Assembly (NCBI RefSeq): GCF_001039355.2
Contig: NW_019773681.1
Span: forward strand, 2,599-66,598
Length of the DNA: 64,000 bases
Direction: 5' to 3'
Source: Lingula anatina
Lineage: Eukaryota > Brachiopoda > Lingulata > Lingulida > Lingulidae
In this document: positions 11,176 through 23,775 of the stretch, in pieces
Numbering within the stretch: the stretch's first letter is position 1
Layout of the letters: each line of letters begins with the position of its first letter
Program-made: the position numbers and the translations under genes
Notes under the pieces: generated by a model
Told to the model about the DNA's origin: nothing
Databases searched by the model: none
Seen by the model: only the letters and a program-made list of their open reading frames with translations

Positions 11176-13342
11176 AAAAAAGCCAGTTATTTTTGTTGAT
11201 ACTGCTAAAGTTTGAAATCTTAAACATAGAAATGAGGTCTTATTTATTATTCAAGAATTCATCACGTTGGATTTGGTGTTTATTTTTCATCCTTCTTGCA
11301 AATTTTCATTCATGTTGTTTATCTAATTCTGTTCATAATACCGCGAGTTACGTTACATAATCAGCGGCTTGAAGTAAAAATATATATTTAAGGCAAAACA
11401 GTAGTTTGTTCCAATCCCTGCGAGTGTGTCTAGAAACCCTTCAAACCACCCCTTTTGTTGGTCGGAGGTGGTATTCGGGGCTAACTCGTTGTCGGACCTA
11501 GGAGTGCAGCACTGGTGGTCGAAGACCGGTAAAATTCTGTATGTCGGCCGGAATTTAAAGTAAACTTAGGCTATTCACGGTGACATTCGGGTAGCGACGA
11601 AATACCTAAGTGCTGCACATGTATGTCAGCGACATGCACTTGGGAAATTCGTCGGACACCAGGCTATATGATATAAATAAATAAAAGAACAATTTTCAGA
11701 ATTAACTCGTGTGAATATAAAGTACACGCACTTATTCAAAGTATACAACAGCTGCACCGATTGATTTTCAAAGCAATAATAGCCCCCTTGACGGCGGAGT
11801 TCAAACAGGACGAATAAACTTATTATACAACCCTCATCCGCCTTGAGTTTCATGAAAGTGTGCAATAAATCTCCGAAAATTTATTCACCTCTGTTAGAAT
11901 ACATTTTGGGCGTTTATTCTCTATTCAGCATTTGCAAGGATTGAAAATATCGATGACTATGCGCGTTTTTGTCATGCGTTTTCCATCACTCAACTCTCAT
12001 TCTCCCTGAAATACGAGATAGAGGGGGTACAAACACATGTTACAACCAAGAAATATCCAACTACAAATGCAAGCTGTTTTAAGACACGTGTTATTCAATG
12101 AAGTTTTCTGAACTTTGTGCTTTCATTTAGATAAAATAAGCGGTGCAAAAGTGACGGGAGTTCTTTAAAAGTTCTTTAAAAGTTAGAATTCCCATTACAT
12201 CATGTAAATTGTTTTTCTCTCTGAACTGCTGGCAAAAGTTTTGTTAAAAATGCGTGACAAATGAGAGTGCTGTTGAAAACTTACAAAAGATATAAAGTCG
12301 CAGCTTAATTTGAACGCAAAGGCAATCAGTGGAAAAGCGCGCTGGAACTGAGTACTTTTTAACTGCTGATTCAAGCTCAGATATCGATGTTGAAAAAGAT
12401 CTGACACCCAGAATCCGGACTTAAGATATACTGAAGTGCAAATACTAACTTTTAACTGCATTAAGTCTGGCTGACATTCAAGCACATGCAGCTGTACTTG
12501 CAGTAATTTGTCGGTGCTCATCAGTTTACCTGTTTGTCTTTATTCTATTTTACATTTTCTTTGTGCTATCTTTCATTTTCTTTATTTTTTTCTTCAATGC
12601 GTTTTTTTTTACTCAAAAAAGTTTAAATAAGTTATCAATTGCATGTCATATAAAGCGTGTTTCCTGATCATGTTTTTTTGGGTCTAGACTGAATGTATAT
12701 CCTTTACGCAACCCCAGTATTTCTTTTTTAATCTTAGAACCAAAAATGGGCGGGATATTCCCACTGGCTAGTAACTAATTTTCAGCGGCAAATAAAATCA
12801 CGCAGAAGAACCTTCTCTTAATTAGCAATGAATTAATACCCTAAACTTATGTTACTACATATATCTTTGCAGCTTTCAAAATATCAATTTTGCATGTACT
12901 TTAATTATAATTCTGCCTCCCTGCCTCTGCCTTCATTCAGATATAATTTCTTTTTTCCCAATTCTGAGTGTAGACAACTCTCTGCGATGCCCTTTACCCC
13001 AATCCAAATATTTTTTTTATCTCGTTTTCCATTATTCCATTTATTCAAATCCTGCAGAGAGAGCAAAGTCGATCCCGCTTGCGCACAATCACCTTCAATA
13101 ATATCACGTCAAATACAATCGCAACAGGAACTAAATTTCACACTGTCACACCTACCGCAATGAGAATAAATTAACCTCAGGTTTACTAAATTGATTGGCT
13201 AGATTTTTTGACTGCCAGGCCTTTATCCCTATACATTTTGGACAGAAATCACAAATTGAAGTACTTTCATTTGAAAGGCCTCATCGTTTGTAATGTCCGA
13301 ACCAGGGGGAAAAACACAAAGCTTTGCCGGATATTAAAAGCG
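11176..13342. other. intergenic, no recognised gene
   Basis: Short ORFs on both strands lack domains. About 13064-13200 is a diverged relative of about 13618-13760 (shared CGATC, CACAATCACC and CACTGTC blocks), an older partial copy of the unit that was later duplicated. Confidence 0.5.
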
Positions 13343-15196
13343 TACAGTACAAAGTTTGAATTTTTGGTGCGAGTTGGCTAGCCAACCAGAGGAGCAAAGG
13401 GGTTGGAGGGGGGGGGGGGGTTCACGTGACAGCTCTTCAACTTGGACTCGTCCTTGATATCATTCCATTCCCAACTGATTTTTCTTATTTCGATCATTCT
13501 GCAATAATAGGTTATTTCATTTGTGATACTGGGACAGTGGGGGTTCTTTTGGCTCAATCAACTAATCTGACACTCTTCAGAGTTTAGAGATAGGAAAGAA
13601 AACAACGCAACGTGGTAAAACTCGATCACCCCTGCTCACAATCACCTATAGCAATACCAAGCCCAAAACAATCCAAAAGTAACACAATTGCATTCACACT
13701 GTCTCAACTAACGCAATTTGGACGAACTGACCTCCTCTGAAACGCAGTAAATTAACATCCTTTTCTCCTGCAAAATTGATTGCACTAAAAGTGGTTACAG
13801 TATTATCTTTGGTGAGTTACATTAATTTTGGGAGTAGAAAGGGAATCCCCGAAACTAAAAGTGGGAAGGGGGGGGGGGCGCAGGGTCCATTGCGAGTGCA
13901 CCCCTAAACAAGATCCTCCATTTATACATGTATATAAAATCTATTGTATATTCACCATTCATTCTATGAAATTACATGTTTCCATACTTTTCATACTTTT
14001 TATATCATTTAGAAATTCAGAAGCAAACATTATCTTGAGGTCAATCATAATGGTACATCTGCAGTTTCGAAGCAAACGCATTTACAAATATGTGTGAGAT
14101 GAAGAAATTTGACCCAAAGCACATTAACAACCTACTGATAAAAACTGCCGATTAAAGTCATTTTCTCATATTTTATTATCTTAAAAGATTTAAATCTTAA
14201 AGATTTTGCAGAATTTTAGGTGCTCCCCTTTTCTGCGAAAATGGCATTAATAAGTTTTTTAAATCAGTAGCTTGCGTATGTGTTTGAAGTAAAGTTAATC
14301 ATCTCACCCAAATTCGGGAACTCAAATTCGTTTATTTCGGCCTGGTCAGAAATTCAGAAACCAATAGTCTTTCTGACATTTCGGAGGGAGATATCGACAC
14401 AAGGTACTTTTACACGAGGGGTTTTTATCATTTAGGGCCCTAACTGTGTGAAATAAGCAACCTTGCAGGATATGTTAACACAAAAATATGGACATTTTAT
14501 TAACACGCAAAGATCATGAGGTTAAATTACGTATTCCAACACTAAAAAACGACTTTAAATTTTCTTAACTAAATGTAGAAATATGAAATGTTAATGAATT
14601 CAAGGTATTTGACCTTATTACGGGAATTTATTTTCCCCGGTTAATCGTGTTGATATCTGATTAGCAAATTAAATCTAAATATTTAATTATTTCTTTGAAA
14701 CTATTATATCTAGTAGATGTTTAAGCCTATTAAAACACCTCGAATGTACTTAGTTCTATTTAAATGTTCAAATGCATACATAGTCAGATTCTGTTTATTT
14801 TAGCTTCACACTGTTATTGTTGATATAGGAGGTGATGGGCGTATCGAAGGACTAAAGGACTATCTTAATTGCCTCTGGAAGATTCCCTAGTTGATCAAAT
14901 TATAAAGAGAAGGAGAAGTTTCGATTAATATGAGTGGGTCGTGTTGGAATCTCACTCCGCTTGTTAATTCATTTGAACATTTGTAAAAGAAACTAAGCGG
15001 GGCAATTGGACGGTAACAAGATCTGAATTAAACTCAAGACTCAGTTTATCAATGCTGTTCATCTTCAAGGTGTGTTTGTCACAATTAAAGAATCAGAGAA
15101 TCAAAACAACGGTAGACGAAGAATGCAAATCTGATCAGGTTTCCGAACCACACGGCTAAATCTGGAAAAGGAAATTCCGTTGTCAGTTCTCTAAGA

Positions 15197-15440
15197 TTGG
15201 GTTCCCATACTCAGATCGATCCATCTGGATCGACCTAACTCTCTGGGGTACACTCTAAATTGCTATCAGCTCAAGAGGCTTAACTCTGTCACGCCTACCG
15301 AATCAGCTAGGGGTAAAGATAATTACCTCTTAACAGTTTTACTACTCGTGACAGACGTTTTAAGCCGTTTAGTTTGACAGCAATTTAGTGAGACTCCCCA
15401 GGGAGATTGATCCAAATATATGTGGGAATGGTCCCTTATA
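15197..15440 (+). mobile_element. 244-base MITE, TTCCCATA...GATCGATC termini, specific to copy A
   Basis: Inserted between CTCTAAGA and CATACCCAG; copy B (about 24437-24450) reads straight through this junction, giving a clean empty site. The termini are inverted: GGGTTCCCATACTCAGATCG against the complement of ATTGATCC...TGTGGGAATGGTCCC. Related elements lie at 35047, 36090, 41416, 60865 and 63430. Confidence 0.75.
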
Positions 15441-15658
15441 CATACCCAGTAGGTGCAGTTAAAAGATACGAATTTTCCGTTCTGAAATGCTCGGGCCAAA
15501 TCGAATATTCCTCGGGAAAATAGATAACTTATCATACTCACGAATCATCGATCGACGCGTCCATACACTTGGATTCTATGTTTTAAACCATTTAGAAGTA
15601 GATTATTATAATATTTTTTTTATCACTGACCAGTCCCGTATATTTCGGAAGGACGTAC

Positions 15659-15921
15659 ACTGTAAAAACAGTGTTTAGCACTTAAACACATTTCTTAGCG
15701 CCTGTTTTGTCTCAGTGCTTAGCCAATGTGCTTAGCTTGTGATAGACTTGTTATAGAATCATATGCCGTGAAGCTAAACACATAGCTAAACGTGTTACAC
15801 TGCCAACGTGTCTAGCTTCTGTGAAACGCTTAAAAAGCTATACGTGCTTATTTCTAAATGCGTATAGGTGCCCAACGTGTGTTGTATGTATTTAAATGCT
15901 AAACAAAGTTGTTTATACAGT
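15659..15921 (+). mobile_element. 263-base MITE with GTAC target duplication, specific to copy A
   Basis: ACTGTAAAAACA at the left and TGTTTATACAGT at the right form the inverted termini, flanked by GTAC at 15655-15658 and 15922-15925. Copy B has a single GTAC at the same place (about 24621-24624). The interior contains many inverted copies of AAACACGTT/AGCTAAACAC-like words. No coding capacity. Confidence 0.8.
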
Positions 15922-16509
15922 GTACACGAATCGACATTAGGTTTGTTTTATCCGAGGGATTTGACTGTTTAAAAGCTCTGAATTTGGAAAAATAAGTAGC
16001 CTTCAAGGATAACGTTGGCAGATTATATACCTATATTTTCAAATGTGGATAGTATAGCATAAAGAAGTCGGTTAAGGATAATAAAGGTACAGATCCATAG
16101 TTTTGTCAAGCAGAAAGGGGCTCCTTTTCAAACGTGTATAGTATACCTTTGAGAAAAATTGGTCAGTTACCTGTATAAAACTTTAAATGGCCACCTGTCT
16201 TTCTAAGCTTTGTCGTAGACTTTTTGGGAAAATTGAGATGAATTTTTTTATAACTTAAATTTGAAGAATACATATGTTAGGTGTGTAGATAACGCTTGCA
16301 TAGATTTGCTGATTCTTTCATCGTACCAGTACATTCTATTTTCATCGTGCCAAAACACTTCGTGGAAAAGATTAAGTCAGTCGGTAACTGAGGAATTGGA
16401 AATTGAGCGTTGGAATTTCTTAGATATTTTTTGCGAAAAATGTGAATAGGTAAAAAAAAAAAATCAGTCGGTGTACGTGTAACGCAGGCATGGAGATTTA
16501 AAGGAATGC

Positions 16510-16690
16510 CATCGCCCACTGAAATGAAGGACACACGCTATTCCATTTGCATTGATTGACCAGTGTTGCACGTGACTCGAGAGTGGAACAGGTCAACGCC
16601 CACTAAAATGATTGATGGACTTCACTTGCTTTCTATTGGTTAGTCAATGGTGCCACGTGACTCAAAGGTGGAGCTTCCAAGCCTTTATAT
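16510..16690 (+). promoter_or_regulatory. duplicated promoter module and TATA box of defensin gene 2
   Basis: Two head-to-tail copies of an approximately 85-base block starting CGCCCACTRAAATGA (about 16514 and 16598) each end in an E-box CACGTGAC (16569-16576 and 16654-16661). The proximal one is preceded by ATTGG at 16635-16639 with the conserved 13-base spacing. TTTATAT at 16684-16690 is a well placed TATA box, about 45 bases before the ATG, which implies a very short leader. Confidence 0.65.
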
Positions 16691-16732
16691 GTCACGTTCG
16701 CCGCACGGAGAGCCATTCTTCTTGTTATCAAG

Positions 16733-17582
16733 ATGAACTCTCTCAAAGTTGTTGCGCTGTTTGTGGTGATTTTGTCGGTTTTGTTGCTCGAAGTGGAGAG
16801 CAGTCAAACGGCTGGACTAGGGTCCTATGTGAGCATTGTCTATATCAGAAATAATAAATTGAGCGACTTCGATGACAAAAAAGGTAAGTTATTTTTTCCT
16901 ATAGACATTTATGCTGTAGTAAGCGCACGGCAGAGTTATACAATATTTTTTCATTTTTAAGAATTCATTGTTGATGAGGCTCACTAGTATTTTAGAAACA
17001 CAACCACTAGGAGGGTGAATTGCATATTATATTGTGTAATGTGTTTAATTCTTGGGTTTTCTAGTAAGGAATTGCTCGTGAACAAGAGTCCCCCCCCCCC
17101 AAAAAAAAAAAAAATTAGAAAGCCTCCTTGAATTTTTCTTGCTAGAGTGCTTATAACGAGTTTCACAAGGGACTACTTGCAACCAACACAGTCACTGATT
17201 TGTATAAGTTGGTGCACTATTTCTAAATTTGTTTTTTACTTACAGTCTTTTATAAATTAACGAATATACTGACTATTTGATAATGTTCTAATTATCGTAC
17301 AGGAAAATGAATTAGTATTGTATAGTTACAGTTTTGCTGAATCGGATTCGAATAAAATGTCTTCATGATCGTTGACTAGTCTTGCGTATCCTAGGACATT
17401 TCACGGTTAATGTTCGTCGTATTTTATGTATTATAGTTGGAGCAAAACAGCAAGTCGTGCACCTTGGAAAGAAAGGCGGGAAATGCCGCGAGAGAAAATG
17501 TTGGAGGGCTTGTTATTATTTGCTGCAACGGGGAGGACAGTGTTCCGATGACAGAAAAATGTGCGCCTGTTTCGAAGAGTGA
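16733..17582 (+). CDS. secreted CS-alpha-beta defensin-like peptide 2
   Basis: Exons 16733-16883 and 17437-17582, joined by a phase-1 intron (GTAAGT donor, ATTATAG acceptor), encode 98 residues. The order is signal peptide (core VVALFVVILSVLLLE), a propeptide with the acidic segment LSDFDDKK, then the six-cysteine domain with C-x4-C-x3-C-x9-C-x6-C-x-C spacing, GQC gamma-core and terminal CAC. The domain is strongly basic before the second cysteine (GKKGGKCRERKC), typical of antimicrobial peptides. The KK pair at the exon junction may be the processing site. The mature part is nearly identical to gene 3, with R/K and L/V changes, while signal and propeptide differ more. Function as a secreted antimicrobial is inferred from the fold. 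Confidence 0.88.
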
Positions 17583-17930
17583 AACAACAGTAAGTTGTTC
17601 ATCTTTGGATTTCTTCTTTTAATCCATCACTGGATTTCTTCTTTTAATTCTAGGTTCCCTTTAATTAATTGAATTGTTTATTTATGCACCCGTATGCAGT
17701 CATGGATTTATTTTATTGGAAAATTATTAGCTATATTGTTTGTTTTGCATTTATTTATATGACGATTAACATTTTAATTAAGCACTCGAAGGTTTTCTAT
17801 AATTTTATTCGTATTTATTTATTCGGTGTGACAAAAGATTTAACGCGCATTCTATTCCTCAACAATACATCAAATTATCTAATTGATAATTCCTTAGGGG
17901 CTAATTTGTTGCGTTTTTTATTTTTTCTAG

Positions 17931-18050
17931 GTATGCTACGGCTGCAGCAAAGAGACCGACGGCTGAAAACATTCAAATTTTTTTCTTCAATTCTAAATTT
18001 ACTGTGAAAATTGATCAATGAAACAATAAAATGCAGCCAAAAATAGCTCA
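17931..18050 (+). other. 3' UTR exon and polyadenylation signal of defensin gene 2
   Basis: Donor GTAAGT at 17590, eight bases after the stop. The acceptor ends in TTTTTTCTAG at 17930. AATAAA is at 18025-18030, followed by GCAGCC as in the other paralogues. Confidence 0.65.
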
Positions 18051-19004
18051 TTCTTGTCGTTAAATACTGCAAACACGGCCAGGCTTTTTAAATCATTGAA
18101 AAATTGAAAGTTTGTGAAAATTATATCTAATTGGCAACTTAATAAGTTAATGAGTTGGGGCTGTTGTTTTTAGGTAATGTCTTTCTTTAATTCAAGATTC
18201 CATTCATATGTTACTGTTTATCTTTTGCGTTACCAAGTGAGCGACATAAATATGTCCCAATAGGTCGATCTTCCAATGTTTTTATTGAATGGGAATGTTC
18301 TTGAAAACATATTTTTCGTCAATCAAGTGCTTTCAAACGAGTTTTAACTCTTAAAACCCAGGAAAGGTTTGATAAATTTAATTATTCAGTGCATAATGTC
18401 ACCCTCTTTTTTTCTTATGAACTGACATTTAGAAAATTGGAAAGGCAAGCATAATCGTCATTTGAATTAGTTTTCTTTTCTACACATATTGCACGTTTTA
18501 AATGGGATTTGTTTACTTTTAAGAATTAAAATTCTCATACGATTACCTACGAAACTGAGTCGAGAAGACAAAAATGATACGCGTGGAAGCAGGTTAAATT
18601 ATATCCATGTATATGTATGCTGCTTCTGGTCTCCCTCGTTGAAAATGCAACCTTATATTAAGATATGATATGGTCCACTTCGGAGACTCTTTCCATATCG
18701 AACGATACAGTTTTCCGTAACGCACCAGTTTGACAGGCCATTGCGTGTACTTTCTGTATGGTTGGTTGTGTGGTGGTAAACAAACCAATGCACCAATCAA
18801 AATTATTCTGTAGACAGATTGCGTGTTGAGCATTTACTCCTTTCAGGAGACTCTCTTTTATGATGTTTAAGCCAAACTATTTTCTCAGAATCAAGCATGA
18901 AAATATAGCATACATGTACCTTTCGATGCGAAAAAGGGTCATGTAGTTTGTAGAATTTTTTTCTTGATCGTGTTTACGTGCAGCACAACGGTGGGCAATA
19001 TAAT

Positions 19005-19070
19005 CTTCTCTAACGCAATCTTCTCCAGCGCAATACTTTCTAACACAATCGCTTCAACGCAATGGATTCG
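19005..19070. repeat. 15-base minisatellite, about four units
   Basis: Imperfect repeats of a CGCAATCTTCTCTAA-like unit (CGCAAT, CGCAAT, CACAAT, CGCAAT at 15-base steps). Also present in copy B at about 27740-27795. Confidence 0.65.
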
Positions 19071-19570
19071 CAATCTCCGTTTTGGCACATGAGACATAAT
19101 TGATGCGTAAGAATCTTGACTGTCTAAATCAGCCACATTCAGATCTATTACAAAAAGATTAATTTTTTTCTCAATTCCCATTGTGTGGCATTGTAAGAAA
19201 ACAACATTTTTAGCCTGTGGAGGCCGTCTTGTACACTACTCAAAGAGCCGGGTTCAAGATCTTGTCTAAACTTTTAGACCACGTTTTGAGTCCATTTTGT
19301 AAATCAGCAGTTGATTAATCGAATGAAACCGTACTCCCATTATGTAACACGACATACATGGCTGTTGTTTCAAAATAATATTTACTTTATTTAAAGGTAC
19401 ATACGAACCGAGCATCGGTGGAGCGTGGATTCCAAGTAACACATGTAAACCACTTCTACTAGATTCTCATATGATTCAAATAAATTCGACATGCCAAGGG
19501 ATAAACTGAATAGATCACTCGATCAGCCATAAAAGACCTTTAGACTGCTCCTTTCTTTAAATTTTTCGAT

Positions 19571-19637
19571 GCATCGGTGGAGCGTGGATTCCAAGTAACA
19601 CATGTAAACCACTTCTACTAGATTCTCATATGATTCN
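19571..19637. repeat. duplicated 65-base fragment ending at a single N (assembly join)
   Basis: 19571-19636 repeats about 19424-19498 (GCATCGGTGGAGCGTGG to CATATGATTC) and stops exactly at an N at 19637, after which unrelated sequence begins. This looks like a contig join rather than biology. Confidence 0.75.
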
Positions 19638-20553
19638 ATCCTTGTGGTACACCACAAGTTAGTGGTGTTGACGGTGATTTGTGAGTGCCTATTGAGTACA
19701 AAAGTTTGAATTTTTTTGTGCGAGTTGGCCAGCCAACCAGAGGTGCAAAGGGATTGGAGGGAGGGGGGGGGGGGGGGGTCACATGACTGCTCTCCATCTT
19801 GGGCTTGTCGTTGATATCAATATTCCATTCCAACTGATTTTTCTTATTTCGATCATTCTGCAATAAGGCTATTTCATTTGTGATGCTGGGACAGCGAGGG
19901 TTCTTTAGGCTCAATCAACTAATCTGACACTCTTCAGAGTTTAGAGATAGGGAAGAAAACAACGCAACGTGGTAAAACTCGATCACCCCTGCGCGCAATC
20001 GCTTAGGGGAGACCGGGGCTAGTTGGCCCAGTTAGACACTTTTGGCCTTGTAGAGCCAACTAGGAATGGGTTAGATTAACAAAACCGGTTTCAAAGTAAG
20101 CCCCATGAACTAAGCTACGTATGCAACGCCATTATTTTTCAAATATAATGCCAGATGGCTCACAATTTGACAAAAAACGCAGTTGACATCAAAGGGGCCA
20201 ACTTGCCCCGCCACGGGGCAAGTTGGCCCCAAGGTCGGGGCAAGTTGGCTCCCCTACACGAAAATGAAGTATATATCCCATGTTAACGCCTTGAAATATA
20301 TTTTTATACTTTTTTAATTTATTAAATGGATTGTTGAGAGTCTTTAATGAATAAATAGTTCAAATGAGGCAGATTTATTGAGGTTTCCGTAAGTCACGTT
20401 GGGGGGGGGGGGGGGGGGTTGGTGTTGCATGAACCAAAAAATTTTTCAAAAAAATTTGTTTTTTTTTAATTAAAAAAAGTTTAAAAATGTTATAAAGCAG
20501 GGTTTTTAATGAATGAAAAACGAAAAAAAAATTTGCGGTTTAAAAAAAAAAAA

Positions 20554-21132
20554 NNNNNNNNNNNNNNNNNNNNNNNNNNNNNNNNNNNNNNNNNNNNNNN
20601 NNNNNNNNNNNNNNNNNNNNNNNNNNNNNNNNNNNNNNNNNNNNNNNNNNNNNNNNNNNNNNNNNNNNNNNNNNNNNNNNNNNNNNNNNNNNNNNNNNNN
20701 NNNNNNNNNNNNNNNNNNNNNNNNNNNNNNNNNNNNNNNNNNNNNNNNNNNNNNNNNNNNNNNNNNNNNNNNNNNNNNNNNNNNNNNNNNNNNNNNNNNN
20801 NNNNNNNNNNNNNNNNNNNNNNNNNNNNNNNNNNNNNNNNNNNNNNNNNNNNNNNNNNNNNNNNNNNNNNNNNNNNNNNNNNNNNNNNNNNNNNNNNNNN
20901 NNNNNNNNNNNNNNNNNNNNNNNNNNNNNNNNNNNNNNNNNNNNNNNNNNNNNNNNNNNNNNNNNNNNNNNNNNNNNNNNNNNNNNNNNNNNNNNNNNNN
21001 NNNNNNNNNNNNNNNNNNNNNNNNNNNNNNNNNNNNNNNNNNNNNNNNNNNNNNNNNNNNNNNNNNNNNNNNNNNNNNNNNNNNNNNNNNNNNNNNNNNN
21101 NNNNNNNNNNNNNNNNNNNNNNNNNNNNNNNN
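20554..21132. other. assembly gap (N)
   Basis: 579 Ns preceded by poly(G) and poly(A) tracts. ORFs across it are artefacts. Confidence 1.
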
Positions 21133-21166
21133 AAATTCAGTTTTAAACCATTGAGTTTGTTTCAAC

Positions 21167-21746
21167 AATGGGAGGGGTGGAAAATCCCCTCGGGGCCACA
21201 TATAACACTATAAATACAATAAAATCACCTTACAATGAATTAAGGCAAAATAAATGTTTTTCTAAGGAAAGTCCAATGGATTTGCTTTCTAATACATACA
21301 GTCAACAGAACATTTCTAATGTAAATTTTCGAAAAGACACCATGCAGAGAGCAAATTTCACCAACTTGTTTATTTCAAGAAGTTACAACTTCTTGTTTAT
21401 TTCAAACAGCGTTGCACGCAAAGGATTGTGGGTAATATGAGGGTCCAACTTGCCCCAGCACAGGTTTCAAACGACTGCGCATGCACGAAAAGTGCGCTGT
21501 TTGAAATAAACAAGTTGGTGAAATTGACAAAGCCTGCCGGTGTTTACCGTCTGATTGATTTGATTTAATTTTCTCTCTGGTGTCTTTTTGAAAATTTATA
21601 TTAGAAATGTTCTATTGATTTTATGTTGTAAAAAGTGAATCCGCCGGAATTCCTTAGAATAACATTTATTTTACCTTCATTTTAAGGGGATTTCCATTTT
21701 ATTTATAGTGTTATATGTGGCCCCAAAGGGGATTTTTCACCCCTCC
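21167..21746. repeat. 580-base imperfect palindrome nested inside the 20006-22599 transposon
   Basis: The arms 21167-21425 and about 21480-21746 are inverted copies: GGGGCCACATATAACACTAT at the left against its complement at the right, and the inner segment TTCACCAACTTGTTTATTTC against GAAATAAACAAGTTGGTGAA. Either a MITE nested in the larger element or part of its own structure. Confidence 0.7.
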
Positions 21747-23775
21747 CCCACTCTTGATTAATAAAATTCTTTATGGGCCAGATTGAAAATAATATTGCAA
21801 AATACATTAAAAATCGTAGGAAGGTTAATTGCAGATAATGCTGTAAGGATTTTCTTATCGTGGGGCGAACTCGGCCAATATAAAGTTTTTAACTTCGTCT
21901 TACGATTTTGGAGCGCCTGTTCTAATTTTTGAAAGCGAAGCAATGGAACCAAACAATACGATGCAATATGTAATCTCGTAAAAATTGCTATTTTTAAATA
22001 AAGAGCATAGAGTGGAGTACATTGAAATGCAACTCGTTTATTATTATGATCTTCAATAATAGTTAATATAAAATATACAATATAATAAGTTCTTGTTCCC
22101 GGCCTATTTATTAACTTAATTTATTTTTTTAATATTTGGAGATTAAAAACACAAAAGTTGTCTGGTTTCATATCGAGGCACTCCGTTTCGTTCGTGTGCT
22201 ACTTGCCGCGAGTCAAGGGGGCCAACTAGCCCCGGGTGCACATTATTTATTTTAAGGGTTGGCAGCCATTTATGGTGCTAGAAGGAGCAACGATGATACA
22301 TCTCTGTGAAACTTGAAACAATGAGCTTCAGTTTGATGCCCTATTCATATCTTATATTCGATCAAAAGCCTATGAAAATAGATTTTTAAATCTCTTAAAC
22401 AAAATTACTTTTAGGTGCAAAAATAGTTTATTTGGACTCACCGCTTAAATAAAACTTTTAACGGCCAACACTTCCTTAGCATTGTAGGATACGGTCACTT
22501 AACAAGAGTATGTGGCCAATCTTTTTACCTCGTAGTTACTTTTTCATAAAATGACGGGGGGCCAACTTACCCCGGGGTCCAACTAGCCCCGGTCTCCCCT
22601 ACAGCGATACCGCGTCAAAATCAATCGCAAAGTAACACAATTGCATTCCCACTGTCTCAACTAGCGCAAATTGGACGGAATGACCTCATATGAAACGCAG
22701 TAAATTAACACACTTTTCTCCTGCAAAATTGAATGCACTGATAGTGAGCACAGTATCTTTGGTGAGTTGCTTTAATTTTGGGAGTAGAAAGGGAATCCCC
22801 GAAACTAAAAGTGGGAAGGGGGGTGGGGGTGGGCGCGTGGTCCATTGCGAGTGCACCTCTAAACAAGTTCCCCCATTTATACATGTATATAAAATCTATT
22901 GTATATTCACCATTCATTCTATGAAATTACATATATTTCCATACTTATCATACTTTTTATATCATTTAGAAATTCAGAAGTCTCTTGAGGTCAATCATAA
23001 TGGTACATCTGCAGTTTCGAAGCAAACGCATTTCCAAATGTGTGTGAGATGAAGAAATTTGATCCAAAACACATTAACAACCTACTGATAAAAACAGTCG
23101 ATTAAAGTCATTTTCTCATATTTTATTATCTTAAAAGATTTAAATCTTAAAGATTTTCCAGAATTTTAGGTGGTCCTTTTTTCTGCGAAAATGGCATTAA
23201 TAAGTTTTTTTAATCAGTGGCTTGCTTATGTGTTTGAAGTAAAGCTTATCATCTCACGCACATTCGGGAACTCAAATTCGTTTATTTCGGCCTGGTCAGA
23301 AATTCAGAAACCAATAGTCTTTCTGACATTTCGGAGGGAGATATCGACACAAGGTACTTTTACACGAGGGTTTTTTATAATTTAGGGCCCTAATTGTGTG
23401 AAATAAGCAACCTTGCAGGATATGTAAACAGAAAAATATGGACATTTTATTAACACGCAAAGATCATGAGGTTAAATTACGTATTCCAAAACTAAAAAAC
23501 GACTTTAAATTTTCTTAACTAAATATAGAAATATGAATGTCAAAGAATTCAAGGTATTTGACCTTATTACGGGAATTCATTTTCCCGGTTAATGATGTTG
23601 ATATCTGATTAGAAAATAAGTCATTGGCGTTTAAATCTAAGTATTTAATTATTTTATTGAAACTATTTTATCTAGTAGATGTTTAAACATCTTAAAACAC
23701 CGCGAATGTACTTAAGTTCTATTTAAATGTTCAAATGCATACATAGTCAGATTCGGTTTATTTTGGCTTTACAGT

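Larger units (their letters stand above)
13343..19567 (+). repeat. segmental duplication copy A, carrying defensin gene 2
   Basis: Aligns along its length with 19696-28279. Similarity is moderate over the 5' half and close to identity from the second half of defensin exon 2 to the end. Copy A has its own insertions (15197-15440 and 15659-15921) that copy B lacks, so the order of events can be read from the empty sites. Either a true tandem duplication or two haplotypes joined in assembly. Confidence 0.85.
20006..22599. mobile_element. 2.6-kb DNA transposon with TA target duplication, in copy B
   Basis: Inverted termini GGGGAGACCGGGGCTAGTTGG and its complement at 22579-22599, flanked by TA on each side (20004-20005 and 22600-22601). 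Copy A has the empty site CACCTATAGCAATACC at about 13640, with a single TA. Subterminal GGGGCAAGTTGGC boxes occur in both orientations at about 20195-20255. 579 bases are unknown (20554-21132), so a transposase could be hidden, but the readable part has none. TA duplications occur in Tc1/mariner and several other superfamilies; I do not assign one. Confidence 0.85.

Noticed and set aside
12195-12521. 108-residue minus-strand ORF
   Set aside because: No recognisable domain, signal peptide or splice partner; not supported beyond length.
17669-18007. 112-residue ORF repeated at 26409-26747
   Set aside because: It lies in intron 2 of the defensin genes, is AT-rich and is conserved only because the whole block is duplicated.
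18594-18833. 79-residue minus-strand ORF repeated at 27323-27562
   Set aside because: Same reason: shared by duplication, no domain, no splice or promoter context.
20506-21213. Long ORFs around 20.5-21.2 kb and 52.5-53.0 kb
   Set aside because: They run across N gaps and contain almost no real codons.
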